Shown here piece after piece: positions 8,713 to 16,899 of a stretch of DNA of 26,123 nucleotides. A program made the position numbers and the translations under genes. The DNA is from Thermoplasmata archaeon. Lineage in GTDB: Archaea > Thermoplasmatota > Thermoplasmata > Thermoplasmatales > GCA-001856825. The stretch covers positions 1-26,123 of the forward strand of contig JAJYRY010000005.1 of assembly GCA_021793855.1 (NCBI GenBank), written 5' to 3'. The stretch's first letter is position 1. Each line of letters begins with the position of its first letter. The notes below the pieces were generated by a model. That model worked only from the letters and a program-made list of their open reading frames with translations, did no database searches and had not been told where the DNA came from.

Positions 8713-9542
8713 GATTGTTCGTTTGGTCCGGACTAGTTGGAGGTGTGGTTGCAGTGCTAATAGCTGTTTATCTCTTTGCATCTTTTCACGACAACTTTGT
8801 TCTTCTATTTGACTTCGTAGTAATCGGAATATTCTCGATGCTCGCGCCTGCCGGAATCCAGAATCTGATGACAAGAAGCAGAGTGAATGCTATAGAGAGC
8901 AGGCTTCCGGACTTTCTGAGAGATGTCGCGGAGGCATCTAAATTTGGTTCCAATTTGGCGGATTCGATAGTGGTTGCTTCTGAGGGAGAATACGGAGTCC
9001 TCACTGAAGATATTGAGCAAATTGCAGCCCAGATCGAGTGGGGGGTTTCAGTCGATGAGGCCTTAGAACAATTCGAAAAAAAGTACCGATCTGATTTCAT
9101 CTTGAAGCTGATAGGTACGTTGATAGAATGTAATAGATCTGGCGGAAATGTTTCCGAGGTGCTAAACCTTGTGGCCGAAAATTCAAAGGAGACCCAACTT
9201 CTCACCAAGGAGAAGTATTCACAATTGAGCAGCTATACGATTGTAATTCTTATTGCGTATGCAGTCTTCCTGTTGACAGTAATCATCCTCGACTTACGGT
9301 TCTTTCCCGCAATGTCAAAACAGCTGGTCTCAGGAAGTTCTGGATCATTTTTCACTTTCCTTAACCTGAGCTCCATACCTCTGATAAAGGTAATTTTTAC
9401 CGGAGTGATAATATTAGAAGGTGTTGGAAGTGGTTTAATGGCTGGGGTCTTGGCTGATGGCAGAATGCGAAGCGGATTACTCTATTCGGCTATATTGGCC
9501 GTAATTGGATATATTTCGATTCTGTTAATCGGAGGTGTGTAA
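8709..9542 (+). CDS. Pilus platform membrane protein, T2SSF domain (TadB/TadC-like), second copy
   Basis: A second single-T2SSF platform protein of 277 residues. Two N-terminal membrane segments (about 4-24 and 27-50) precede a cytoplasmic helical region (about 60-165, including LPDFLRDVAEA and the GGNVSEVL element), then two or three hydrophobic segments to the C terminus. The start is TTG 8709. It overlaps the preceding stop as TTGA and has a near-perfect Shine-Dalgarno (GGGAGGT, 8694-8700) 8 nt upstream, which decides the start. Together with the first copy it equals one long ArlJ-like platform split in two. Translational coupling to both neighbours suggests balanced production. Confidence 0.88.
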   Translation: MRLFVWSGLVGGVVAVLIAVYLFASFHDNFVLLFDFVVIGIFSMLAPAGIQNLMTRSRVNAIESRLPDFLRDVAEASKFGSNLADSIVVASEGEYGVLTEDIEQIAAQIEWGVSVDEALEQFEKKYRSDFILKLIGTLIECNRSGGNVSEVLNLVAENSKETQLLTKEKYSQLSSYTIVILIAYAVFLLTVIILDLRFFPAMSKQLVSGSSGSFFTFLNLSSIPLIKVIFTGVIILEGVGSGLMAGVLADGRMRSGLLYSAILAVIGYISILLIGGV

Positions 9543-9544
9543 GA

Positions 9545-11134
9545 ATGAGTGTTGATGGGTCGGTAAATCAGATTCGAACTGCCAAGGAGCCTCTGAATGA
9601 TCTCAATTTCTCTGATTTGCACAAGGAAACAGCAATGGGCGCGAGTCTCGAGCTGGTGGTTGAATATGAAGTAGAACCACCATTCAGTTCTGTCAAGATA
9701 GTCAGGGATATACGGACGCGCACGGTCTCCTACATTGTAAACGAACCAGATGTAGGAAGAGAAGTAGCAGAAATGGCAAGAATTGCAAGACAAATACTGA
9801 TATCTAATCTGAAGTCGTTTCCTCGAACAGAGCACGAGCGACTCAATTATTTGAGAGAGTTCCTAGCCGATTTCAAGAAGTCAAGGGAAGGTGGACTATC
9901 CAAGATTGATCTCGAGAAAATATTCTATCTGCTTCAAAGAGAACTACAGGGTTATGGACCGGTTCAAGTTCCAGTTCTTGATGACAACGTAGAAGACATT
10001 TCATGCGTTGGTCCCAACGCCCAAATTTATGTGGTGCATAGAAAATTTGGCTCCATACCAGCAAATATAGAATTTGAAAATGAAGACGAATTAGATGATT
10101 TCGTGAGACGTATAGTTCAACGCTCAGGGAAACACATTTCGATAGCGGTTCCAATGGTGGATTGCACTATGCCGAATGGAGCTAGATTGCAGGCAACGCT
10201 AGGGAGGGAGGTCACCAAGAACGGATCATCATTCACGATAAGAAGATTCAGAGAACAACCTTTCACTCCGCTCGAGCTCATCAAAATAGGAACAATGAGT
10301 CCTGAAATTGCTGTATACTTGTGGCAGGCAGTTGAGGCAGGACAAAACATGTTCGTCATAGGAGGCACTGCTACTGGCAAGACAACAACTCTCAACTCAA
10401 TTCTCTTATTCGTTCCGCCTGAAAAGAAACTGGTTAGCATAGAGGATACAAGAGAGCTGAACATACCACACGAAAACTGGATCCAGATGCTGACGAGACC
10501 GGGTACGGGCGATGTGAATCTCGCCACAATGAAACGGGTCGGAGAGCTCGACATGTTCAATCTTCTTGTAAACAGCCTCAGGCAGAGACCTGATTACATC
10601 ATTGTGGGTGAGGTGAGGGGACGCGAAGCGTATACTGTTTTTCAGGCTATGTCCACCGGTCAAAGCGTAATCAGTACTTTCCACGCTAACGATATGTCCT
10701 CCTTTGTCCACAGACTAGAGGGGGAACCGCTAGATATACCGAGAGCAATGATAACTTCGCTGGACATAGTTATACTCCAAACTCTAGCTAAGGTCGGAAA
10801 GGATACCGTCAGAAGGATAAAGAAGATAGTTGAGATAGTCGGCTTAGAGAAAACATCGAACGAGGTAGTGACTAACACGGTCTTTGAATGGGATCCGGAT
10901 ACCGACAAGTTTGCTTTCAGCGGACACTCTTACTTCCAAAATAAACTGCTCAAGAACGTGAGCCTCACTTCCGAGCAATTTGAGATGGAATTGATAAAGA
11001 GACGAAATCTTTTGGACAGGTTGGCCGTAGACAATAGTGTTAAGTTCTCCAATTTTGCAGACAAAATTCACAGAATGATTGAGAAACCGGGTTCACAGAC
11101 TAAAGGTGAGAACAAAGAAAGGAGCAGCTCTTAA
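9545..11134 (+). CDS. Type IV pilus / type II secretion ATPase, second copy (TadA/ArlI/GspE family)
   Basis: The second motor ATPase of the operon, 529 residues, homologous over its full length to the first. Walker A is GGTATGKTT near residue 272, the Asp box is SIEDTRE near 299, Walker B is IVGEVRG near 350 and the His box is STFHAND near 378. All catalytic boxes look intact, so it should hydrolyse ATP. The ATG start is preceded by GGAGGTG (9531-9537), a strong Shine-Dalgarno, and lies 2 nt after the platform gene. The pilin-like gene follows within 1 nt. The C terminus is a charged, probably flexible tail rich in Lys, Glu and Ser. Whether the two ATPases act separately or as a mixed hexamer cannot be seen. 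Confidence 0.93.
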   Translation: MSVDGSVNQIRTAKEPLNDLNFSDLHKETAMGASLELVVEYEVEPPFSSVKIVRDIRTRTVSYIVNEPDVGREVAEMARIARQILISNLKSFPRTEHERLNYLREFLADFKKSREGGLSKIDLEKIFYLLQRELQGYGPVQVPVLDDNVEDISCVGPNAQIYVVHRKFGSIPANIEFENEDELDDFVRRIVQRSGKHISIAVPMVDCTMPNGARLQATLGREVTKNGSSFTIRRFREQPFTPLELIKIGTMSPEIAVYLWQAVEAGQNMFVIGGTATGKTTTLNSILLFVPPEKKLVSIEDTRELNIPHENWIQMLTRPGTGDVNLATMKRVGELDMFNLLVNSLRQRPDYIIVGEVRGREAYTVFQAMSTGQSVISTFHANDMSSFVHRLEGEPLDIPRAMITSLDIVILQTLAKVGKDTVRRIKKIVEIVGLEKTSNEVVTNTVFEWDPDTDKFAFSGHSYFQNKLLKNVSLTSEQFEMELIKRRNLLDRLAVDNSVKFSNFADKIHRMIEKPGSQTKGENKERSSS

Positions 11135-11135
11135 A

Positions 11136-11978
11136 ATGAAGAGTGTTAATTATGAAGAAGATGGAGTAGCAACTGCTGTTGGGGCTATATTTGCGATACT
11201 CATTTTCATATTCCTGCTTAGCCTGTTCGTAACCAGCTATGTTCCGGCAGAAATGACCTCCTACGAGGAACAATACACTTCTGGCCTGAACAATGACATG
11301 ATGCAGTTCATAAGCGCAGTGAGTTTGTTATCCCTGAATTACCAGCAGGGAGAAACGACATCTGTTACATTCGAACTCCAGTCCGGATATGTTCCCCTGT
11401 TTGCCTCTCCTACCGTAGGTGAACTTGCACTCACACAATCATCCAAGGCATCTGCCGGGTATGTGCTTGTAAACAATTCGACAATGCAGATCAGCTCAGG
11501 AGGAACTCTGTCGGTGTATACGAATAATAGATATTTCGTAAACGAGGCATTTTCTTTTGAACTGTCATCTCTCTTCTATGAACAGTACGGGAGCAATCCA
11601 TTCGTCAATACTTCGCTTGAGTCAAATGTACTGCAGGTTTGGCCTCCATCAAACGGATCTACAAATCTTCAGCTTAATCTCGTAAATCTGATGGGTGGTC
11701 CTCTAACCATAAGTTCCCAATCACCGATCAGTCTTTCGTTAACTGCTGCATCTGAAAACTCTTACCTGCTCGGTGGAAATTTCACTCTTACTTATTTCTC
11801 GATATTTGGATATCAATTTTATAACTCAATCCTGGAAAAGTTGTCGACAATCAAGGGGATAGACATCAAGCAGATTAATGAAGGAAATGGACACGAACAG
11901 ATCCAATTTTCATCGGCAACATTGCCATTCACCCTCAGCGTCCACGAACTCAATGTGGTCGTAAGTGTGAGCAGTTAG
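11136..11978 (+). CDS. Pilin-like / Tad-type secreted subunit with class III-like signal
   Basis: This is the likely substrate of the pilus machine. I choose the ATG at 11136, one base after the ATPase stop and preceded by GGAGC (11121-11125); a longer in-frame start at 11079 would overlap the ATPase by 56 nt. The 280-residue product begins with a short charged segment ending EEDG, then about 24 hydrophobic residues (VATAVGAIFAILIFIFLLSL). That is the layout of archaeal pilin/archaellin-type signals, where a prepilin peptidase would cut near the Gly and the hydrophobic stretch packs as the filament core. The remaining 240 residues are Ser/Thr/Asn-rich with several N-x-S/T sequons, consistent with a glycosylated extracellular domain. 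No prepilin peptidase is encoded in the window. Confidence 0.8.
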   Translation: MKSVNYEEDGVATAVGAIFAILIFIFLLSLFVTSYVPAEMTSYEEQYTSGLNNDMMQFISAVSLLSLNYQQGETTSVTFELQSGYVPLFASPTVGELALTQSSKASAGYVLVNNSTMQISSGGTLSVYTNNRYFVNEAFSFELSSLFYEQYGSNPFVNTSLESNVLQVWPPSNGSTNLQLNLVNLMGGPLTISSQSPISLSLTAASENSYLLGGNFTLTYFSIFGYQFYNSILEKLSTIKGIDIKQINEGNGHEQIQFSSATLPFTLSVHELNVVVSVSS

Positions 11979-12051
11979 TGCTCGTACGGTGAATTTCCCC
12001 ACGAAGTTGAATAGCACATTTTAGGCTTAAGAAGGTGCTGTATGAGAAAAA

Positions 12052-12636
12052 TCACATGATATAGGAAACGGTATCAGAGTCAAAGTTTCCGATGATCTTA
12101 AAATTCTCCCCTTTCCCATTTGGGACTTGCATCAGGAATGGATAGACTTGCCAGGGGTCCTTCGTCGCTAGCTCATATGCGGGATGTCCCTCTTCAAATA
12201 TTGTCGCACAGATCCGAGCAGTCATTGCTCTAGCTTTGTATTCGTCAAGGATGCCTAGCGAGTGTAGATATTCGTGCATCAGGATTACGAAAATAAATGA
12301 ATTTATTTCATCTCTTGGGCGATTCGCATAATTCAAAGCGTCCAAGAGATTCTTGTTCATTACTATGTAGTTTCCGCCAACTTCCCAGAATGCACCGAGT
12401 TGTGAAGGCAAATCCGCAAGTGCGAGCCCCAATCCAACTCTCTCTTTTCTCAATGTATTCTTGACCGCCTTTCTAACCAAGGAGAATATTGAATCGTAAT
12501 CAAGGCTCGAACTGCTTCCACCTGAAAGTTTAGACAGCCCCGATGGAATATCTATCGACGAGCGTGTTGATGGACCCAGGGGAGCGCTTCCTCCCTTGAG
12601 ATCTCCGAAACCGTCAGTCTGTGAAAGAAAGTTCGT
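12052..12636 (-). CDS. Small HExxH zinc metallopeptidase-like protein; start proposed at ACG
   Basis: The product contains HEYLHSLG followed by DEY, an HExxHxxG zinc-binding and catalytic signature with a nearby acidic residue, as in compact gluzincin/metzincin-type peptidases. No membrane segment is seen. The first conventional start codon is TTG 12480 (142 residues), but the frame is open upstream to the TAA at 12679-12681. The extension reads like coding sequence, including QTDGFGDLKGGSAPLGPS and GGSSSSLDYDSIFSLV. No ATG, GTG or TTG lies in the extension. An ACG at 12636-12634 sits exactly 20 nt after a perfect TTTATATA box, the spacing of the leaderless starts in this window, giving 194 residues. 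The true start could be ACG, a mutated ATG, or a sequence error. Substrate is unknown. Confidence 0.62.
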   Translation of the reverse strand, partial: TNFLSQTDGFGDLKGGSAPLGPSTRSSIDIPSGLSKLSGGSSSSLDYDSIFSLVRKAVKNTLRKERVGLGLALADLPSQLGAFWEVGGNYIVMNKNLLDALNYANRPRDEINSFIFVILMHEYLHSLGILDEYKARAMTARICATIFEEGHPAYELATKDPWQVYPFLMQVPNGKGENFKIIGNFDSDTVSYIM

Positions 12637-12656
12637 GAAACACGAGTTATCTCTTC

Positions 12657-12664
12657 TATATAAA
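12657..12664 (-). promoter_or_regulatory. TATA box of the metallopeptidase gene
   Basis: The minus strand reads TTTATATA, identical to the box of xdhC. Twenty nucleotides separate it from the in-frame ACG at 12636. A GTG at 12643 is too close to the box and out of frame; it stops after nine codons. Confidence 0.65.
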
Positions 12665-12681
12665 TGATTCGTAGCTACTTA

Positions 12682-12926
12682 GCATTCTAAACAATTCACA
12701 AGTCCACTTCGGAAAAGGTCTACCTGGAATTTAGTGAGAGGTGTTTGTGTTGGTCATACGGCATCAAACACCTTGGTCGAAACCATTGAGAAGAGAGATA
12801 ATATAGTTTGGGGCAGCTATAATTCGTCACTCACAACAAGCTCGTATTCTGACGCTCTAAAGATACAAAATTAGGAATGAAAGCATCAACCTCAGTTAAT
12901 GGACAGGGCAATCCCAAACCTAGGAT
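12682..12926. other. Gene-poor spacer with a 9-bp inverted repeat and a short open frame
   Basis: A perfect inverted repeat, AGGTGTTTG (12739-12747) and CAAACACCT (12765-12773) with a 17-nt loop, lies inside a plus-strand open frame of 46 codons (GTG 12734 to TAG 12874). The frame stays open upstream to 12684. Its product is unrecognised. I find no promoter box or ribosome-binding site for it. It may be a gene remnant or a structured RNA element, or chance. Confidence 0.3.
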
Positions 12927-13469
12927 TCAAATTCGATTATATGTGTAACTTAAGTTCAGATAGGTATTAATTGACAGCACCTGATTGGTTCCGGGGCCGC
13001 TGATAAAGAGCAGCACGTAACTCGTATCTTGACTGAGTCCCCACGACAACTGCAAATTCCCTGAACCTCCTGTGCTATTCAGAAAGAAAGGTGGAGTTAT
13101 ATTCGTAGCTGTGCTAATGGTTTCTCCCGGACTTGTTCCGTTGAAACTTCCCCGAACAGCGTTGTTATTCCACATAGACCTGTTAGACTCGTTCAACCAC
13201 TCAAACATCTGTCCCGGAGTCATGAGAAATATTAGGTAACTGGATGAGTTGCTTTTTACCGTGCCAGATATATGAGTGGAATTTAATGAAGGAAATACAA
13301 ATATCAAATCCTCGTAAACGAATGTTTCATTCCCTTTAATAACCCAGTCGCCTCCTGGACCTGGACTTTTCACCGTCACTGGCTGCGATAACACCGCTAG
13401 TGTCGAAGATACGATGACTATTATTACCACCAGAATAGATATCGCCTTCCAGTGGTTTTTGAATTTCAT
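12927..13469 (-). CDS. Membrane-anchored or secreted sequon-rich protein, unknown function
   Basis: I do not recognise the family. The 180-residue product starts MKFKNHWK, followed by a strongly hydrophobic stretch (about residues 9-28) that is a signal peptide or membrane anchor. The rest is a Ser/Asn/Thr-rich, mostly beta-like domain with about nine N-x-S/T sequons (for example NET, NSS, NES, NRS, NGT, NIT, NLS), suggesting a glycosylated protein outside the cell. I choose ATG 13469 over the GTG 13490 because it gives a compact signal and has an AT-rich stretch (about 13493-13500) at near-leaderless spacing. It is monocistronic; the neighbours on both sides are separated by more than 150 nt. 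It could be a cell-surface accessory protein, but nothing in the sequence ties it to the pilus operon. Confidence 0.65.
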   Translation of the reverse strand: MKFKNHWKAISILVVIIVIVSSTLAVLSQPVTVKSPGPGGDWVIKGNETFVYEDLIFVFPSLNSTHISGTVKSNSSSYLIFLMTPGQMFEWLNESNRSMWNNNAVRGSFNGTSPGETISTATNITPPFFLNSTGGSGNLQLSWGLSQDTSYVLLFISGPGTNQVLSINTYLNLSYTYNRI

Positions 13470-13656
13470 AATCGTAGATAGCAAACACACTTCAAAAGAT
13501 TTGTTGATCTAACCGTGCCGAACTGAAATATGCAAAACGACGGTTCTAAGTAGAGGAATCACAAGAAGATACAAAGTCACCGGCAATTTCTTAACACGCT
13601 AGCAGTTACCTAAAGTGGCCTCCAATCAATACAGCCCTCCCTAGTAGCCGGAAGAT

Positions 13657-15312
13657 TCAAGGAAAGTATGGTGTCTTGAATTTCGCACCCTTCTTGATTA
13701 CGTCTATTGAACTCTGATAACCAGCATCTGCGTGCCTAATCACACCCATTCCAGGGTCGGCGTTGAGTACTCTCTTAATTCTATCTTCAGCACTCTTGGT
13801 TCCATCCGCGACAATCACCAATCCGGAGTGTATGCTGTTTCCTATTCCAGTTCCTCCTCCGTGATGGACGCTTACCCAGGAAGCTCCAGAGATCGCATTC
13901 AGAAGTGCATTTAGGATTGGCCAGTCCGCAATGGCATCGCTGCCGTCCTTCATGTTCTCTGTTTCTCTGAAAGGAGATGCGACAGACCCGGTATCGTGAT
14001 GATCCCTACCTATTGCAATGGGAGCTGTCAATTCTCCTTTTCTGACCATATCATTCATCATCAGTCCCAGTTGCTCTCTCTGTCCATATTTTGCATAGCA
14101 GATCCTGGCCGGCAATCCCTGGAAATGAACCATCTCCCTAGCCAGTCTAATCCATTTAACAAGGTGTTGATCATCCGCAAAATTCTTGATGATTTTGTCA
14201 TCTATAGCAAAAATATCATCGGGATTTCCGGAAAGTGCGAGCCATCTAAATGGTCCGGATCCAATCGTAAAGAGATCTCTCAAATAACCTGGAACATAGC
14301 CAGGAATTTCGAATGCTCTGGCATAGCCTCCCTCCTTTGCTCTCGTTCTCAGATTGTTTCCATAATCGAATACCTTGGAACCCTTCTCTTTGAACCAGAC
14401 TATTGACTTTACTTCCTTGATAATGGATTCATAAACTCTCTTCTTGTATTCACCCGGATTCTTGTCCCTGAAAGCGTATGCTTCTCCGACATCAAAACCT
14501 TCGGGTATGTATCCCAGATTGAGGTCGTGGGCAGCAGTCTGGTCTGTGACCACATCAGGCACAATTTTCCTTCTTACCAATTCTTCATAAATAGTTGCAG
14601 CATTCCCCAGGAGTCCAATTGAAGTCGTTTTTCCATTCTTTAGAGCGTCGTCCTTTAGAGCGAGCGCTTTGTCGAGAGAATCAGTCCAATCGTCCAGATA
14701 CTTGTCCCTGAGTCTTCTATTTATTTTTTCAATGTCCACTTCAACGACGAGTGCAACGCCTTCATTCATTTTGATGGCAAGTGGTTGTGCACCTCCCATC
14801 TCACCCAATCCGGAAGATAGTACCCACTTACCCTTAAGGGAATCAGTGCCGTATTCCTTCTTAGCCAGTGCAGCAAGCGTCTCATAAGTTCCCTGAAGGA
14901 TACCCTGGGTTCCAATATAGACCCACGAACCGGCCGTCATTTGACCGTACATTGTTAGACCTCTTGCTTCCAGATCCCAAAAGACATCGTCCGTTGCCCA
15001 TCTCGGGACTATCTGAGAATTAACAATGAGCACCCTTGGAGAATTCTCCGTCGTCTTGAAAATTCCTACGGGTTTCCCCGACTGTATTAGAAGTGTCTCA
15101 TCATTTTCCAGAGATTTCAAAGAATTAACGATCTTGTCGAAAGCCTCCCAGTTTCTTGCGGCCTTTCCCTTGCCACCATATACAATTAAATTCTGCGGAT
15201 CTTTTGCGACCATTGGATCTAAATTGTTAAGTAGTAACCTCAACGCGGCCTCTTGACTCCAGCCTTTTGTATTCAATTTGGTGCCCCGTGGCGCGTGTAA
15301 CTCCTTCATCAT
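13657..15312 (-). CDS. hutU: Urocanate hydratase (urocanase)
   Basis: HutU converts urocanate to imidazolone propionate, the second step of histidine breakdown, using tightly bound NAD+ as an electrophile. The 551 residues match the usual length. Visible signatures are the N-terminal [18 protein letters not shown] block, [13 protein letters not shown] in the NAD-binding region, and [18 protein letters not shown] with the conserved Cys405 near the active site. [13 protein letters not shown] follows further on. Two tandem ATG codons (15312, 15309) begin the frame. A minus-strand box TTAATTAT (15340-15333) ends exactly 20 nt before the first, supporting 15312 and a leaderless mRNA. No other hut gene is in the window, so this gene stands alone here. 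Confidence 0.97.
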   Translation of the reverse strand: MMKELHAPRGTKLNTKGWSQEAALRLLLNNLDPMVAKDPQNLIVYGGKGKAARNWEAFDKIVNSLKSLENDETLLIQSGKPVGIFKTTENSPRVLIVNSQIVPRWATDDVFWDLEARGLTMYGQMTAGSWVYIGTQGILQGTYETLAALAKKEYGTDSLKGKWVLSSGLGEMGGAQPLAIKMNEGVALVVEVDIEKINRRLRDKYLDDWTDSLDKALALKDDALKNGKTTSIGLLGNAATIYEELVRRKIVPDVVTDQTAAHDLNLGYIPEGFDVGEAYAFRDKNPGEYKKRVYESIIKEVKSIVWFKEKGSKVFDYGNNLRTRAKEGGYARAFEIPGYVPGYLRDLFTIGSGPFRWLALSGNPDDIFAIDDKIIKNFADDQHLVKWIRLAREMVHFQGLPARICYAKYGQREQLGLMMNDMVRKGELTAPIAIGRDHHDTGSVASPFRETENMKDGSDAIADWPILNALLNAISGASWVSVHHGGGTGIGNSIHSGLVIVADGTKSAEDRIKRVLNADPGMGVIRHADAGYQSSIDVIKKGAKFKTPYFP

Positions 15313-15452
15313 AGCTCAGAAATACCAGTGCGATAATTAAGTGTATTGATGTCCGATTTTTGAAGCGCATTTGCAATCTGTTTGTGCTCCAATTTGTCAA
15401 TTCTTGTCTTCAGTCAAGCGAGGTAAAGATTATATTTCAAGACGGTTAATGA

Positions 15453-15470
15453 AATTAGGGTAACCTAATT
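15453..15470. promoter_or_regulatory. Palindromic operator upstream of the ZIP transporter (DtxR/IdeR-like)
   Basis: This is a perfect inverted repeat, AATTAGG-gtaa-CCTAATT (7-bp arms, 4-nt centre). The TTAGG/CCTAA half-sites resemble those of DtxR/IdeR-type metal-dependent repressor boxes (known consensus TTAGGTTAGSCTAACCTAA). It abuts and overlaps a probable TATA element (AATTAATGA, about 15468-15476), so a bound repressor could block TBP/TFB. It sits 51 nt before the start of a metal transporter gene. The regulator itself is not in the window. Confidence 0.55.
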
Positions 15471-15520
15471 AATGAATGGACTTTCTGTACAAAGCAAAGA
15501 AATTTTAGAAGGTAGAAGAC

Positions 15521-16285
15521 GTGGTTAACGGTTCGTTATATGAAATGCTGGGCCTTGCACTGGTAATGGGATTTTCAATCTATCTATCTTTCCCAATCAT
15601 TCTGAGGAAGAACATGAGTCCCAAGACGTTGATCGTCTTGGTTTCCTTTGCTGTGGGAATTTTGATATTTCTTTCAGGTGATATATTTTCGGACGTCGCA
15701 TCTCAGATCTATTCTTCAGGATCTTATGTCGCAGACCCAACCCTCTCACTTATATTCCTACTCTCTGTATCTGGTCTGTTTGGGATTCTTTACTTGGTGG
15801 AGAACCTAAGAGGAGGGGCGGCTTCTCGAGAAACTCACGTCCCTGCAAGGATCGCTTCGATAGTCGCGATAGGGATGGGTCTTCAGAATCTTACCGAAGG
15901 TCTGGTTTTTGGTGCAGCATACGCTGTCGGTTTAACCGGACTCTTCTTATTGATCCTCATAGGCTTCATCTTGCAGAATTTTACTGAGGGTTTTCCTATA
16001 GTCTCGCCATTCATTGGTCGAGAGAGACCTAAGATCGGATATCTTGCAGGACTTTATTTCATAGGTGGATTCCCAACGATAGCAGGAAGTCTGATAGGTT
16101 ACGACTATGTCAGTCCATATCTTAATATCCTCTTTGATGGACTCGCTGTGGGTGCGATCATCTACGTGATTATACCCATGTTTAGAAATCTGTTCAGACA
16201 AGCTGATCAGGCGAAGGCACAGTCACTTGTGTATATCGGTATGATCTTGGGCTTCATTGCCGGATTTGCCGTAAACGCGATATGA
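15521..16285 (+). CDS. ZIP-family metal cation transporter
   Basis: A 254-residue integral membrane protein with about eight hydrophobic segments, the size and layout of ZIP/GufA-type transporters that import Zn2+, Fe2+ or Mn2+. The two metal-site helices can be located as GLQNLTEG (near residue 126) and LQNFTEG (near residue 156). ZIP proteins usually have H-N-x-P-E-G in the first and Q/H-x-x-x-E in the second. Here the first His is Gln and the Pro is Thr, while the Asn and Glu ligands remain in both. The GTG start has a GAAGGT Shine-Dalgarno about 8 nt upstream, and an ATG at 15545 is the alternative. With the palindrome upstream, metal-dependent repression is likely. The metal cannot be told from sequence. 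Confidence 0.8.
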   Translation: MVNGSLYEMLGLALVMGFSIYLSFPIILRKNMSPKTLIVLVSFAVGILIFLSGDIFSDVASQIYSSGSYVADPTLSLIFLLSVSGLFGILYLVENLRGGAASRETHVPARIASIVAIGMGLQNLTEGLVFGAAYAVGLTGLFLLILIGFILQNFTEGFPIVSPFIGRERPKIGYLAGLYFIGGFPTIAGSLIGYDYVSPYLNILFDGLAVGAIIYVIIPMFRNLFRQADQAKAQSLVYIGMILGFIAGFAVNAI

Positions 16286-16379
16286 TTTCAATAGATACAT
16301 CTCTAGAAGGAAGGATTGGAAGTAATTGACTATTTTTTTGCGATATTTTTTAAATTTCAACCTTTAATTTCCGATTGGT

Positions 16380-16387
16380 TAATATAG
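16380..16387 (+). promoter_or_regulatory. TATA box of the OB-fold protein gene
   Basis: TAATATAG ends exactly 20 nt before the GTG at 16408 and lies about 95 nt after the transporter stop codon. The spacing favours GTG 16408 over the out-of-frame GTG at 16401. Confidence 0.5.
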
Positions 16388-16407
16388 AGAATTTGTGCTA
16401 GTGAAAA

Positions 16408-16746
16408 GTGGGCAAGAAGCTCCAGATTGGTATTTTGTTGGCAATAGTAGTAGTCATAGCGATATACGCGCTTATTCCTTCTGCACTAGCAACTAATCCA
16501 CACCACCTTAAGAACGATCAGAACTACTATGTCTACGGGAAGGTGTACAGTGAATTTAGCATAAACGGTCATTCAGTGTTTCTTTTGAATGACAGCGGAA
16601 CTGTGTTATTGGTCAACTATAATGGAACTCTGCCTCCAATGAACTCTACAGTCCTTGTGAGTGGTGAATATGTCAACACAACTTTCTTTGGTTTTACGTA
16701 CGGTGGGGTCCTAATGGCAAAAGCAGTTTACAACTGGTACTTCTAG
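16408..16746 (+). CDS. Membrane-anchored OB-fold protein resembling CcmE, heme ligand absent
   Basis: The 112-residue product has an N-terminal anchor (about residues 6-27) followed by a small beta-barrel. The arrangement (YYVYGKV, then FLLNDSGTVLLVNYNGTLP, VLVSGEY and a final LMAKAVYNWYF) follows the pattern of the cytochrome c heme chaperone CcmE. In CcmE the end of the barrel reads A-K-H, with the His binding heme and a Tyr a few residues on. Here the position is A-K-A, so heme chaperone activity is doubtful. Several N-x-S/T sequons suggest the domain is outside the membrane. It is likely monocistronic with its own promoter. A general OB-fold surface protein is the safe reading; no other ccm gene is nearby. 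Confidence 0.65.
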   Translation: MGKKLQIGILLAIVVVIAIYALIPSALATNPHHLKNDQNYYVYGKVYSEFSINGHSVFLLNDSGTVLLVNYNGTLPPMNSTVLVSGEYVNTTFFGFTYGGVLMAKAVYNWYF

Positions 16747-16872
16747 ATCTAATGATACGACGTGCCGAGGTTTACATATGATCATCACCTGTCACGGAAT
16801 AAAATAGCTTCTGAAAGGAGATTCACGATTTATTTTGAATGATTATGCCCTAGGTATCGGAACTCTCAATTC

Positions 16873-16880
16873 TTAAATAT
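16873..16880 (+). promoter_or_regulatory. TATA box of the coxMSL operon
   Basis: TTAAATAT ends 19 nt before the coxM ATG at 16900, predicting a leaderless operon transcript. No palindrome or other operator was seen in the 150-nt gap upstream. Confidence 0.5.
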
Positions 16881-16899
16881 GAATTAATCTTGGACATCG

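Noticed and set aside
11079..11135. Upstream start for the pilin-like gene
   Set aside because: It would add 19 basic residues and overlap the ATPase, whereas ATG 11136 has a Shine-Dalgarno and yields a proper pilin-type N terminus.
12641..12643. GTG as start of the metallopeptidase
   Set aside because: It is out of frame, closes after nine codons and lies only 13 nt from the TATA box.
699..16767. An 11-nt match (ACGACGTGCCG) between spacers near 699-709 and 16757-16767
   Set aside because: Too short and without matching flanks; probably chance.
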